Assembly: GCF_002086485.1 (NCBI RefSeq)
Contig: NZ_MVHF01000020.1
Span: 55,865 to 119,864 of the forward strand
DNA: 64,000 nt
Source: Mycobacterium aquaticum
Lineage (GTDB): Bacteria; Actinomycetota; Actinomycetes; Mycobacteriales; Mycobacteriaceae
Direction of reading: 5' to 3'
Positions within the stretch are counted from its first letter, which is position 1. Each line of letters starts with the position of its first letter. Below the pieces are notes generated by a model, which was not told where the DNA came from, made no database searches, and was given only the letters and a program-made list of their open reading frames with translations. Below, in pieces: positions 11,124 to 19,276 of this stretch. Position numbers and translations under genes: made by a program.

Positions 11124-11758
11124 CCAAGCTGGCAGTCATCAGCGGCGGCCTGCGTGAGCCGTCGTCGACAAGGCTTCTCGCGGATCGCATCACTGCCGCG
11201 GTGGAGTCGTCGATGACCGAGCGGAATGTCCCCGTGAGCTCGACGGTGATCGAGTTGCGGCCCCTGGGACGCGCGATCGTGGATGCGATGCTGGCCGGAT
11301 TCGCCTCGGCCGAGCTGAATTCGGCATTCGAGACCGTCGCGGATGCCGACGGGGTCATCGCGGTGACCCCGGCATTCAACGCCTCCTTCAGCGGTCTGTT
11401 CAAGTCGTTCTTCGATGTGCTTCCCGAAGAAACACTCTCGGACATGCCGGTGCTGATCGCTGCGACCGGCGGCACCGAGCGGCATTCGCTGGTGCTCGAA
11501 CACGCGTTGCGGCCGATGTTCTCGTACCTGCATGCGGTCGTATCGCCCACCGGGGTGTATGCCGCCACCGATGACTTCGGCGGGCGCGGGTCAGGGCTGG
11601 CCCTGCGCATCGGCAAGGCCGCCGACGACTTCATCCGGTTGCTACAGGCGTGCGGTCAGCGTGTGCGGCGCGACGTGTTCGCCGAAGAGTTGACCGACAT
11701 GGAGCAGCTTCTGGCAGGCTGGCGGCCCCGCGACGGCGGCGAGACAGTCGAAGATTGA
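11120..11758 (+). CDS. NADPH-dependent FMN reductase (CE1759 type)
   Basis: This flavodoxin-like FMN reductase (212 residues) supplies reduced flavin to the monooxygenase encoded just upstream. The start MTKLAVISGGLREPSSTRLL is the FMN phosphate-binding region. ADGVIAVTPAFNASFSGLFK near residues 73-92 is the loop that holds the isoalloxazine ring, and a GGTERHS motif follows. Its ATG lies inside the monooxygenase stop, and GAGGAG sits five bases ahead of it. The two-gene order is the usual one for this oxygenase-reductase pair. Its own start and end are clear. Confidence 0.87.
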   Translation: MTKLAVISGGLREPSSTRLLADRITAAVESSMTERNVPVSSTVIELRPLGRAIVDAMLAGFASAELNSAFETVADADGVIAVTPAFNASFSGLFKSFFDVLPEETLSDMPVLIAATGGTERHSLVLEHALRPMFSYLHAVVSPTGVYAATDDFGGRGSGLALRIGKAADDFIRLLQACGQRVRRDVFAEELTDMEQLLAGWRPRDGGETVED

Positions 11759-11767
11759 CTCGCCGGG

Positions 11768-12406
11768 CTACTGCTCGGTCGGCGCGACTCCGCGCACGAC
11801 GGCGACGCACAGATCGGCGCACACCGCGGCCAATTCGTCACTGCTCTCCTGCGGGTCGTCGAGCCAGGCCTCGATCAGTTGGTTCACGCCGCCGACCATG
11901 AAGCGTGCACCCCGCCGCAGGTCTACCGGGTCGGGGGTTTCGGTGTTCAGCACTGTGGGAGCGAGCCGGACAACCAGATCGGTGATCATGTCGAGGATGT
12001 GAGTGCGGTGCTCGGCCAGCCCTGCGACGCTGCTGACGTCGCCTGTGGCGATGCGGTGGATGTGCGGGTCGGCGGCGATGATGTCGAGGAAGGCCGTCAG
12101 GGCTGAGCGGAGTTTGTCGGTCAGGGTGCCCGGATCGCCCACACCGGCGTCGACGAGTGCGCTGATCAACTCGTCGCGCACGTCGTCGGAGATGGCGAAG
12201 AGCAGCTCTTCGCGGCTCGGGAACTGTTCGTAGAAGTACCGCGACGTCAGGCCGGCCGCCGCGCACACGCCACGCACGGTCACCTCGGTGACTCCTGATT
12301 CACCCCAGATCCGGCGGCCTGCGGCGAGCAGCTTGCTCCGACGTTCGGTGCGGCGGTCGGCCGCGCTGATGCCGCCGTATCCGCGCACCACCTGCGTGCG
12401 CTTCAT
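11768..12406 (-). CDS. TetR-family transcriptional regulator
   Basis: This 212-residue repressor-like protein has an N-terminal helix-turn-helix. RRSKLLAAGRRIWGESGV is followed by VTVRGVCAAAGLTSRYFYEQF, the recognition helix and the TetR signature FxxKEEL (here PSREELL). The rest is an all-helical ligand domain. It ends nine bases from the convergent reductase gene. It is divergent from the MpaB-type oxygenase gene, with only 69 bases between them, and a six-base inverted repeat lies there. It probably controls that oxygenase and itself. The effector is unknown. Confidence 0.88.
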   Translation of the reverse strand: MKRTQVVRGYGGISAADRRTERRSKLLAAGRRIWGESGVTEVTVRGVCAAAGLTSRYFYEQFPSREELLFAISDDVRDELISALVDAGVGDPGTLTDKLRSALTAFLDIIAADPHIHRIATGDVSSVAGLAEHRTHILDMITDLVVRLAPTVLNTETPDPVDLRRGARFMVGGVNQLIEAWLDDPQESSDELAAVCADLCVAVVRGVAPTEQ

Positions 12407-12437
12407 TGACAGCAGCCTACCGGCAAGCCTATGTTCG

Positions 12438-12453
12438 GACTACGCATGTAGTC
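12438..12453. promoter_or_regulatory. Candidate TetR operator in the divergent promoter
   Basis: A perfect inverted repeat GACTAC-GCAT-GTAGTC lies midway in the 69-base gap between the TetR gene and the oxygenase gene. Size and position fit a TetR dimer site, although the arms are short. It starts 32 bases upstream of the TetR ATG and ends 23 bases before the oxygenase ATG. Confidence 0.55.
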
Positions 12454-12475
12454 AGTTAGGGTCAGGAGGGTGTCG

Positions 12476-13696
12476 ATGAACCTGCCCGTACCGGCTCGCC
12501 ATCCTGAACGCCCACTGCCGGTTCCCGGTGCGATGCGGATCTTCGCCTCGATGCTCGGCCTGCGGGACCCTGACGCGGACCAGTGGCGCCGATTGGGGCA
12601 GCGGCTGACCGTCGGCGACGAACCCATGGACCGCCTGGTCGACTGGATGGCATCAGCGGGCATGGCGCAGATGAAGGCGGTGTTCGAGCGTGCGCTGACC
12701 GCAGGCATCGACAACGTGCCCGATGCGCCGGAACCCTTGCGACAGTTCTTCATTCGCGTCGAGACCGTTCCGGACTGGGTCGACCGCGACAAGCTCCGCA
12801 AAGGGCAGCGCGCGCTGCTGCGGGGTGGCTCCGACGGCATGTCCATCGCACGGGACGTGTCGCTGCTCGGCGGGTACCAGTTCTCGGGGTTCAACAAAAC
12901 CCTGCTGCGCACAGGGGCTTTGGAGAAGGGCTCGAACCAGCGTTTCGCCGAGACCATGCAGTGGGCCATGGACGTCATCTCCGACGGCGGTCTCGATCCA
13001 CTCGGGATCGGCTACCGATCCACCCTGCGGGTGAGGCTGATCCATGCCTTCGTGCGCAGGCACGTCGCGGCGATGCCGGACTGGCGCGCCGACGAGTGGG
13101 GTGTGCCGGTCAACCAGACCGATATGGCGGCGACGCTGGTCGGCGCGCTCGTTGCGCCTCCCATCGCCTCGCTCGGCATGGGCATCGTGCCTGCACCGGG
13201 CGAACTCGATGCCATCGCGCACGTGACCCGCTACGTCGGCTGGCTCATCGGTGTCGAGGACGAATGGCTGCCCCGCAGTTTCCGCGACAGTGTGCGCGTG
13301 CTGTACCACACCTCCACCGCCCTGGCGAACCCCGACGAAACCACCCAGCAGTTGTCAGTGCCGATGGCCCAGGACCCGCTGTCGTGGCACTACCGCGGCA
13401 TGGGCGGCCTGCGCCGCCGGTTGGCATGGGCGCAGCACCTGTCGATCACCAGTGCCTTTCTCGGGCCCGGTGCCATGCGCACCCTCGGCCTGCCCGCCTA
13501 CATGCCTCCGTGGTATCCGGCGCTGCGCGTGCCGGTGAACCTGATCCGCAGCGTCGGGGCGATGACACTGCCCGGCGGTATGGAGCGCGCCGTCGCGCGC
13601 GGCCGGCGTGAGCAGCAGGCCCTCTTGAGCACCATCACGGGCGACGGCGCAGCCGACATCGGAGCGTCAGCCGCGCACGTCGGCAGCGCAGCCTGA
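12476..13696 (+). CDS. MpaB/Lcp-type oxygenase (DUF2236)
   Basis: This protein of 406 residues belongs to the oxygenase MpaB / latex-clearing-protein superfamily (DUF2236). Known members use a b-type heme to cleave polyisoprene or the farnesyl side chain of mycophenolic acid. The segment from about residue 100 (PDWVDRDKLRKGQRALLRGG) through LLGGYQFSGFNKTLLRTGAL carries the family's small-residue helix. The RVRLIHAFVRRH segment near residue 184 holds the conserved histidines expected to bind heme. The ATG at 12476 is preferred over the GTG at 12470 because AGGAGG ends six bases before it. It is likely under the divergent TetR regulator. The natural substrate is unknown; a lipid or isoprenoid is a guess from the family. 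Confidence 0.8.
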   Translation: MNLPVPARHPERPLPVPGAMRIFASMLGLRDPDADQWRRLGQRLTVGDEPMDRLVDWMASAGMAQMKAVFERALTAGIDNVPDAPEPLRQFFIRVETVPDWVDRDKLRKGQRALLRGGSDGMSIARDVSLLGGYQFSGFNKTLLRTGALEKGSNQRFAETMQWAMDVISDGGLDPLGIGYRSTLRVRLIHAFVRRHVAAMPDWRADEWGVPVNQTDMAATLVGALVAPPIASLGMGIVPAPGELDAIAHVTRYVGWLIGVEDEWLPRSFRDSVRVLYHTSTALANPDETTQQLSVPMAQDPLSWHYRGMGGLRRRLAWAQHLSITSAFLGPGAMRTLGLPAYMPPWYPALRVPVNLIRSVGAMTLPGGMERAVARGRREQQALLSTITGDGAADIGASAAHVGSAA

Positions 13697-13721
13697 CTGC
13701 GGCACAGTCGAATTCGACTTC

Positions 13722-14378
13722 CTACGGGGTCATCGAACCCAGGAAGTAGGTTTCGTGACCGGTCGGATACCCGCCCCCGTCGGTCGCGATGTGGACGTGG
13801 TCGAAATGGTTGGCCGTTTCGTTTCCGTAGTCGGCCGTCCAACTCGGTGCCCCGATACCCGGGTAGAAGCCCTGTCGCCAGATGACATGCAGTACACCCC
13901 ATCGTTTCGCATTGGCCAACGCGAAACCGGCGATCTGATTGCCGAGCTCAATACCCTTCTCGGAGTGGTAATTCGGGATCATCACGTCGATCGCCAAACC
14001 GTTGGGATGCCACTTCAGCGGATCTTGGCGGTATCCGCCGATGGTGGTGATGTCCGGAAACATCATGCTGATCGCGCGGGCCACCCAGATGGTGTGGATC
14101 TGCAAGCCCTGCTCGGGTGCCTTGCCTGCCGACAGCGGGAATTGGAAGTCGCGGGCCGCCACGGGAGCGTTGGCCGCCACGAGAGCCGCCTCGGGCGGGA
14201 CCGGGGCCACCGACTGCGCGACGGCAGACGTCGAGTGCGGGGCCGGGGGCGCTGCCGAGGTCCCGACTTGCTTCGGATGCTCGGTGCTCTGGACATAGAA
14301 CATGGCGGCTGCCACGGTCACCGAGGCGGCGAGCGCCAACAGCCTGCCCCGGCCGTTGGCTAACAGTTTCCCGCTCAC
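13722..14378 (-). CDS. Secreted M15/VldE-like zinc-fold protein
   Basis: This 218-residue protein has an N-terminal hydrophobic segment (about residues 11-27) that is a signal peptide or membrane anchor. A Pro/Ala-rich linker leads to a compact C-terminal domain. That domain has KWHPNGLAIDVMIP, a histidine-aspartate pair spaced as in the HxxGxAxD zinc motif of M15 peptidases, and a later FDHVHIA histidine. The same arrangement occurs in the ARB_07466-like/VldE-like domains of actinobacteria. A role on peptidoglycan is possible but unproven, and the glutamate of D,D-carboxypeptidases is not evident. It is convergent with the oxygenase gene and divergent from RNase HI. Confidence 0.7.
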   Translation of the reverse strand: MSGKLLANGRGRLLALAASVTVAAAMFYVQSTEHPKQVGTSAAPPAPHSTSAVAQSVAPVPPEAALVAANAPVAARDFQFPLSAGKAPEQGLQIHTIWVARAISMMFPDITTIGGYRQDPLKWHPNGLAIDVMIPNYHSEKGIELGNQIAGFALANAKRWGVLHVIWRQGFYPGIGAPSWTADYGNETANHFDHVHIATDGGGYPTGHETYFLGSMTP

Positions 14379-14495
14379 GGGCAGCTACTTTACTGAGGTG
14401 CCGCACGGTACATCGCGGACTTGGCAATCTCGTCGCCGATGCCCGCGCGCGGTTTGCCACCCCGGTCGGACCCGGGCACCCCGATCCCTGATGTG

Positions 14496-15017
14496 ATGGT
14501 CCGCGTGACCGATACCGCCACCCAGACGATCGTGATCTACACCGACGGTGCGTGCCACGGGAATCCCGGCCCCGGTGGCTGGGGCGCGGTGCTGCGCTTC
14601 GGCGCGCACGAGAAGCAGCTTTACGGCGGCGAGACGGTCACGACCAACAACCGCATGGAACTGCTGGCCGCCATCATGGCCCTCGAAGCGATCACCACGG
14701 CGCACCCGGTACAGCTGTGGACCGACAGTCAGTATGTGCGCCAGGGCATCACCGGTTGGATCGAGGGCTGGAAGCGCAAAGGCTGGAAAACCGCTGCGGG
14801 ACAACCCGTGAAGAACGACGATCTGTGGCGCCGGCTGGACACCGCGGCCGCGAAGTACGCCGTCGAATGGCGTTGGGTGAAAGGCCACGCAGGACACGAA
14901 GGTAACGAACTGGCGGACCAATTGGCCACCCGCGGCGCGATCGAGTTCGGCGGCTCCTCCCGCGTGGCGGGCGGTTCTGGTCCGCGACAGCGGGGGCCAC
15001 GGCAGCGTCGACGATAG
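14496..15017 (+). CDS. rnhA: Ribonuclease HI
   Basis: RNase HI cleaves RNA in RNA-DNA hybrids. The four metal-binding carboxylates are visible: Asp in IYTDGACHGNPGPGG, Glu in NNRMELLAA, Asp in LWTDSQYV and Asp in NELADQLA. The conserved His in VKGHAGHEGN precedes the last of these. The ATG at 14496 gives a 173-residue protein of ordinary length for the domain. A longer reading from 14421 would add residues that lack conservation and overlap the promoter side of the neighbouring gene. The last 25 or so residues are Gly/Arg-rich and outside the fold. It is transcribed towards the mce operon but separated from it by 233 bases. Confidence 0.92.
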   Translation: MVRVTDTATQTIVIYTDGACHGNPGPGGWGAVLRFGAHEKQLYGGETVTTNNRMELLAAIMALEAITTAHPVQLWTDSQYVRQGITGWIEGWKRKGWKTAAGQPVKNDDLWRRLDTAAAKYAVEWRWVKGHAGHEGNELADQLATRGAIEFGGSSRVAGGSGPRQRGPRQRRR

Positions 15018-15154
15018 GCGGGTGCCGGCGCTGTCGCCCGGCGCTCGTGCAACCGATTCGATCGGCGTGATTCGATCGACCTGAGTGCAACCAATTGCAA
15101 ACGGGCGACCAGTGAATACCCATATTTGACGGCCGCGTATGCGCTCACGATCCA

Positions 15155-15183
15155 TTGACGGCTAATCCAGGCACTCCTAATCT
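15155..15183 (+). promoter_or_regulatory. Sigma-A-like promoter of the mce operon
   Basis: TTGACG (15155-15160) and TAATCT (15178-15183) are separated by exactly 17 bases and match the mycobacterial housekeeping -35/-10 pattern. Transcription would begin near 15190, about 60 bases before the first yrbE start. Just upstream are two copies of GTGCAACC (15047 and 15085) and an inverted repeat TGCAA-CCAA-TTGCA (15086-15099), where a regulator could bind. Confidence 0.65.
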
Positions 15184-15250
15184 CCCGCCCAGGCTCGGCG
15201 ACGATGGGAATGCATGTGGGATCGGCGGAGGACTGCTCTGGCGGACGGTC

Positions 15251-16009
15251 ATGACCGTCTTGTCCCGGCCCGCGTTCGCGATCGGAGACTTCGTCGTCCT
15301 CGCCGGTGAGACCTTCGCCGGTATGGTCCGCCCGCCGTTCGCCTGGCGCGAGCTGCTGGACCAGGTCTGGTTCGTGGCCCGGGTCTCCATCGTGCCGACG
15401 GTCGTGCTGTCCATTCCCTACACCGTTCTGATCGTCTTCACGCTGAACATCGTGCTGCTGGAGGTCGGCGCAGGGGACCTCTCCGGTGCGGGTGCCGCCC
15501 TGGCGTCGGTCACCCAGGTCGGACCTGTGGTGACCGCGATCGTCGTCTCCGGTGCCGCTGCCACCGCGATGTGCGCCGATCTGGGCGCGCGGACGATCCG
15601 CGAGGAGATCGACGCCATGAAGGTGATCGGCGTCAACCCCGTGCAAGCGCTCGTGGTACCCAGGGTGCTCGCCGCGACATTCGTTGCCCTGATGCTCTAT
15701 TCGGTTGTCGCAGTGGTCGGGCTGACCGGAAGCTACGTGTTCGTCGTCTACGTACAGCACGTCACACCGGGAGCGTTCGTCGCTGGGCTCACCCTGCTGA
15801 CCGGGCTGCCGCAGGTGGTGGTGTCGCTGGTGAAAGCGTTGCTGTTCGGGCTCTCGGCCGGGCTGATCGCCTGCTACAAAGGTCTTTCCGTCGGCGGTGG
15901 TCCGACCGCCGTCGGCAACGCCGTCAACGAAACCGTGGTGTTCGCCTTCATGGCATTGTTCTTCATCAACATCCTGGCCACGGCCTTCGGCGTGAAAGTC
16001 GCGCCATGA
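15251..16009 (+). CDS. yrbEA: Mce transporter permease YrbE-A
   Basis: This is the first of two MlaE-type inner-membrane permease subunits of an Mce lipid importer (252 residues). Five or so hydrophobic helices are seen, with the family's most conserved stretch ADLGARTIREEIDAMKVIGV near residues 110-129 and the ending NAVNETVVFAF. The ATG at 15251 aligns with other YrbE-A starts. An in-frame extension to 15155 would run through the promoter. No clear ribosome site precedes the ATG closely (GGAGG is about 21 bases upstream), so the exact start is uncertain. The gene overlaps the next by four bases. The ATPase MceG is not in the window, as is usual because it is encoded elsewhere. Confidence 0.92.
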   Translation: MTVLSRPAFAIGDFVVLAGETFAGMVRPPFAWRELLDQVWFVARVSIVPTVVLSIPYTVLIVFTLNIVLLEVGAGDLSGAGAALASVTQVGPVVTAIVVSGAAATAMCADLGARTIREEIDAMKVIGVNPVQALVVPRVLAATFVALMLYSVVAVVGLTGSYVFVVYVQHVTPGAFVAGLTLLTGLPQVVVSLVKALLFGLSAGLIACYKGLSVGGGPTAVGNAVNETVVFAFMALFFINILATAFGVKVAP

Positions 16010-16854
16010 CAGCGCCTCCCGAGGCGTCGGGACGTACCTCCGAGGCCGTCGGGAAAGCCATCGACTCCACCCGCAGGCTGGGGGAGCAGACCTACTTCTA
16101 CGGTCATGCACTGCTGTCCACGGCTGACGCGGTGCGGCGCTACCCGGGTGAAGTGCTGCGGTTGATCGCCACCATGGGCATGGGCACCGGGGCGCTCGCG
16201 GTGATCGGCGGCACCGTGGTCATCGTCGGCTTTCTCACGTTGACCACCGGGGCACTGATCGCCGTTCAGGGCTACAACACCCTGTCCAACGTTGGAATCG
16301 AGGCTCTCACGGGCTTTTTGGGTGCCTTCCTCAATGTTCGCTTCATCGCACCGGCGACGGCGGGCGTGGCGCTGGCCGCGACCATCGGTGCGGGCGCGAC
16401 CGCCCAGCTGGGCGCCATGCGGATCAACGAAGAGATCGACGCGCTCGAGGTGATGGGTATTCGCGCGATCACCTACCTGGCCTCCACCCGCATCGTGGCA
16501 GGTGTGCTGGCGGTCGTCCCGATCTACACCGTGGCAGTGCTGATGTCTTTTCTGGCAACCCGATTCGGTACGACGATCATCTACGGGCAGTCGCGCGGCG
16601 TCTACGACCACTACTTCAGCACCTTCCTGCATCCGTCGGACCTAGGCTGGTCCTTCGCCGAGGCACTGGCGATGGCCGCGGCCGTGATGGCGGTGCACAC
16701 GTACTACGGCTACACCGCCACCGGCGGGCCTGCCGGGGTGGGCGAAGCAGTCGGGCGCGCGGTGCGCACCTCGATCACCGCAGGGGTGTTCATCCTGCTG
16801 ACCATCACGCTGTCCGTGTACGGGCAGTCCGGCAACTTCCACCTGTCCGGGTAG
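16006..16854 (+). CDS. yrbEB: Mce transporter permease YrbE-B
   Basis: This is the second MlaE-type permease subunit (282 residues), pairing with YrbE-A to form the membrane channel. Its ATG is inside the YrbE-A stop (ATGA). The conserved coupling segment is TAQLGAMRINEEIDALEVMG near residues 130-149, where the permeases contact the ATPase. The C-terminus ends in a hydrophobic helix and QSGNFHLSG. Five bases separate it from mceA. It has the extra N-terminal helical segment typical of B subunits (STRRLGEQTYFYGHAL). Confidence 0.93.
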   Translation: MTAPPEASGRTSEAVGKAIDSTRRLGEQTYFYGHALLSTADAVRRYPGEVLRLIATMGMGTGALAVIGGTVVIVGFLTLTTGALIAVQGYNTLSNVGIEALTGFLGAFLNVRFIAPATAGVALAATIGAGATAQLGAMRINEEIDALEVMGIRAITYLASTRIVAGVLAVVPIYTVAVLMSFLATRFGTTIIYGQSRGVYDHYFSTFLHPSDLGWSFAEALAMAAAVMAVHTYYGYTATGGPAGVGEAVGRAVRTSITAGVFILLTITLSVYGQSGNFHLSG

Positions 16855-16859
16855 GCGAT

Positions 16860-18251
16860 ATGAGCAACTTCGTGCGGCGCGGAAAGATCGACCCCATCTG
16901 GTGGGCTCCGGTCCTGATCCTGGTGATCGTTGCCCTCACCGTCCTGACCGCCCTGCTCTTCTCGGGAACGCTGACGCGTTCGGTTCCGCTGACCCTGATA
17001 TCCGACCGGGCCGGACTGGTCATGGAGGACGGCGCCAAGGTGAAGCTGCGCGGAGTGCAGATCGGTGAAGTCACTTCTGTGGGTGCGGATTCCGGGGCTA
17101 GCGGTACCGGAAGATCCACCTTGCAGCTCAAGATCGACCCAGGGGCCTTCGGATATCTGCCCGGCAACGTCGAAGCAGAGATCAAGTCCAGCACCGCGTT
17201 CGGGGCCAAGTACGTCGATCTCGTCGTTCCCGACGGCAGCGTCAGTCCCGGGCCGCTGCACCCAGGCGCGGTGCTGCACTCACGCAACGTCACCGTCGAG
17301 GTCAACACGGTGTTCCAGAACCTGCAGGCCGTGGTCGCATCGATCGACCCGGCCAAGCTGAACGCCGTGCTGTCCGCCGTGGCCGAATCCCTGCGTGGCA
17401 AGGGCGAAGTCATCGGCCAAGCCATCACCGACGCCAACAACGTGCTGTTGGCCGTGAATCCAAGGATGGACACAGTACGCCAGGACTGGCAGTTGTTCGG
17501 CAAGACGGCGCAGGCATATTCGGCTGCAGCGCAGGACATCCTGTCGATCCTCGACTCATTCAGCACCACCAGCGCGACCATCACCTCGCACGCCAAAGCG
17601 CTCGACGATGTGTTGCTCAGCGCAGTTGGTTTCTCGCGCTCGGGTATCGACACCGTCGGCGCCAACCAGCCGAACCTGGTGCGCGCGATGAACCTGCTGG
17701 ATCCGACCACGGCACTGTTCATGAAGTACTCGCCGACCTACACCTGCCTGTTCCAGGGCGCCGAGTGGTTCCTCGACCACGGCGGCCGAGATGCCCTGGG
17801 CGGCAACGGTAAATCGGTGATCATGGATGCCGCTTTGCTCGCCGGTGACGACCCGTATCGCTACCCCGACAATCTGCCGATCGTCAATGCGAAAGGCGGC
17901 CCCGGCGGTAGACCCAGCTGTGGTTCACTGCCGGACGTCAGTAAGAACTTCCCGGTGAAGTACTTGGTGACCGACACCGGATTCGGCACCGGCATGGATC
18001 TGCGGCCCAACCCGGGCATCGGATTTCCGGGATGGGCCAACTACTTCCCGGTCACCCGCGGGGTACCGGAACCGCCCAGCATCCGCTATCCGGGTGGACC
18101 GGCCCCCGGCCCGCTGCCGCCATACCCGGGTGCACCGCCCTACGGCGCACCCGAATACGGCCCGGACGGTGCCCCGCTCTACCCGCCACCACCCGGAAAC
18201 CCGGCACCCGTCACCGACCCGCCGCCCGCGCCGACCGAGGGACAGCCATGA
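16860..18251 (+). CDS. mceA: MceA-type substrate-channel subunit
   Basis: The first of six MCE-domain proteins (463 residues) has an N-terminal helix at about residues 14-36 that anchors it in the membrane. The MCE beta domain follows (VPLTLISDRAGLVMEDGAKV, then VKLRGVQIGEV). A long helical region to about residue 250 should form the needle-like channel that carries lipids across the periplasm. The last 70 residues are Pro/Gly/Tyr-rich and probably disordered (PPYPGAPPYGAPEYGPDG). Two cysteines in the C-terminal third (YTCLFQG and RPSCGSL) resemble other MceA proteins. Its stop overlaps mceB. Confidence 0.92.
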   Translation: MSNFVRRGKIDPIWWAPVLILVIVALTVLTALLFSGTLTRSVPLTLISDRAGLVMEDGAKVKLRGVQIGEVTSVGADSGASGTGRSTLQLKIDPGAFGYLPGNVEAEIKSSTAFGAKYVDLVVPDGSVSPGPLHPGAVLHSRNVTVEVNTVFQNLQAVVASIDPAKLNAVLSAVAESLRGKGEVIGQAITDANNVLLAVNPRMDTVRQDWQLFGKTAQAYSAAAQDILSILDSFSTTSATITSHAKALDDVLLSAVGFSRSGIDTVGANQPNLVRAMNLLDPTTALFMKYSPTYTCLFQGAEWFLDHGGRDALGGNGKSVIMDAALLAGDDPYRYPDNLPIVNAKGGPGGRPSCGSLPDVSKNFPVKYLVTDTGFGTGMDLRPNPGIGFPGWANYFPVTRGVPEPPSIRYPGGPAPGPLPPYPGAPPYGAPEYGPDGAPLYPPPPGNPAPVTDPPPAPTEGQP

Positions 18252-19276
18252 GGGGCAGAACGATCCGCGCCGCCACGCGCGTGGCGTTGTTCACCGCCAT
18301 GTGCCTGATCTTCACGTTCATCCTGGTGACGGTCTTCGGCCAGTTCCGGTTCGACTCTCGCGCCTCGTACAGCGCGGTGTTCACCAATGTCTCGGGCCTC
18401 AAGGGCGGAAACTTCGTCCGGATCGCCGGCGTCGAGGTCGGCAAGGTCAAAGACCTCACGCTGCACAAGGACGGAACCGTCACCGTCGATTTCGCGATCG
18501 ACAAGAACCTCGTCCTGACCGAGGGCACCAGAGCCGCGGTGCGGTACGAGAACCTGATCGGCGACCGGTATCTCTCGCTGGACGAAGGCCCCGGCGCCGT
18601 GCGCAAGCTTCAACCGGGCCAGACGATCCCGGTCGAGCGCACCGCACCTGCGCTGGACGTCGACGCTTTGATCGGTGGCTTCCGTCCACTGTTCCGGGCC
18701 CTGGATCCCGATCAGGTCAATGCGCTGTCGGGTGAACTGCTGAAGGTTTTCCAGGGACAGGGCGGCACGATCTCCTCGGTGCTCGCCCAAACCTCGGCGC
18801 TGACGACCACACTGGCCGGCCGCGACCAACTCATCGGGCAGGTGATCACGAATCTCAATACCGTGTTGGGCACCTTTGCCTCTCGGGACGATCAGTTCGC
18901 CACGGGCCTGGACAAGCTGTCGCAGCTCGTCGCGGGATTGGCCGAACGCAAATCCGACATCGCAACCGGCACCGCCTACATCAACGCCGCGACCGCGTCG
19001 GTGGCCGACCTGCTGACCACGGCCCGCTCGCCGATCAAAGATACTGTGGCGCAGACCGATCGATTCGCCGGGCAGGTCATGGCCGACCACGATTACGTCG
19101 ACGAGCTGATCAGGACCCTGCCGGACGCCTACCAGGTACTCGCACGCAACGGTCTCTACGGAGACTACTTCGGCTTCTACCTGTGCGACGCTATCCTCAA
19201 GGTCAACGGTAAGGGCGGCCAACCGGTGTATGTCAAACTCGCCGGCCAGGATTCGGGACGGTGCACACCGAAATGA
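18248..19276 (+). CDS. mceB: MceB-type channel subunit
   Basis: This 342-residue MCE protein begins at an ATG inside the mceA stop; the longer reading from 18032 is an artefact. A membrane helix at about residues 10-30 is followed by the MCE domain (YSAVFTNVSGLKGGNFVRIA, then GVEVGKVKDL). A helical coiled region with regular heptads runs to about residue 300. The tail FYLCDAILKVNGKGG carries the single conserved cysteine seen in B subunits. B is the shortest subunit of this operon and lacks a proline-rich tail. Confidence 0.92.
   Translation: MRGRTIRAATRVALFTAMCLIFTFILVTVFGQFRFDSRASYSAVFTNVSGLKGGNFVRIAGVEVGKVKDLTLHKDGTVTVDFAIDKNLVLTEGTRAAVRYENLIGDRYLSLDEGPGAVRKLQPGQTIPVERTAPALDVDALIGGFRPLFRALDPDQVNALSGELLKVFQGQGGTISSVLAQTSALTTTLAGRDQLIGQVITNLNTVLGTFASRDDQFATGLDKLSQLVAGLAERKSDIATGTAYINAATASVADLLTTARSPIKDTVAQTDRFAGQVMADHDYVDELIRTLPDAYQVLARNGLYGDYFGFYLCDAILKVNGKGGQPVYVKLAGQDSGRCTPK

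Noticed and set aside
12438..12462. TAGGGT after the TetR repeat as a -10 element
   Set aside because: It would leave almost no space before the ribosome site of the oxygenase gene, and no -35 is at 17-18 bases.
13706..13719. 14-base palindrome AGTCGAATTCGACT between two convergent genes
   Set aside because: It has no loop, so it cannot form a useful hairpin, and it is short enough to occur by chance near an EcoRI-type core.
15018..15250. Yrb start upstream of 15251
   Set aside because: An in-frame extension to 15155 would make the promoter -35 part of the coding sequence and adds Gly/Pro-rich residues not seen in the family.
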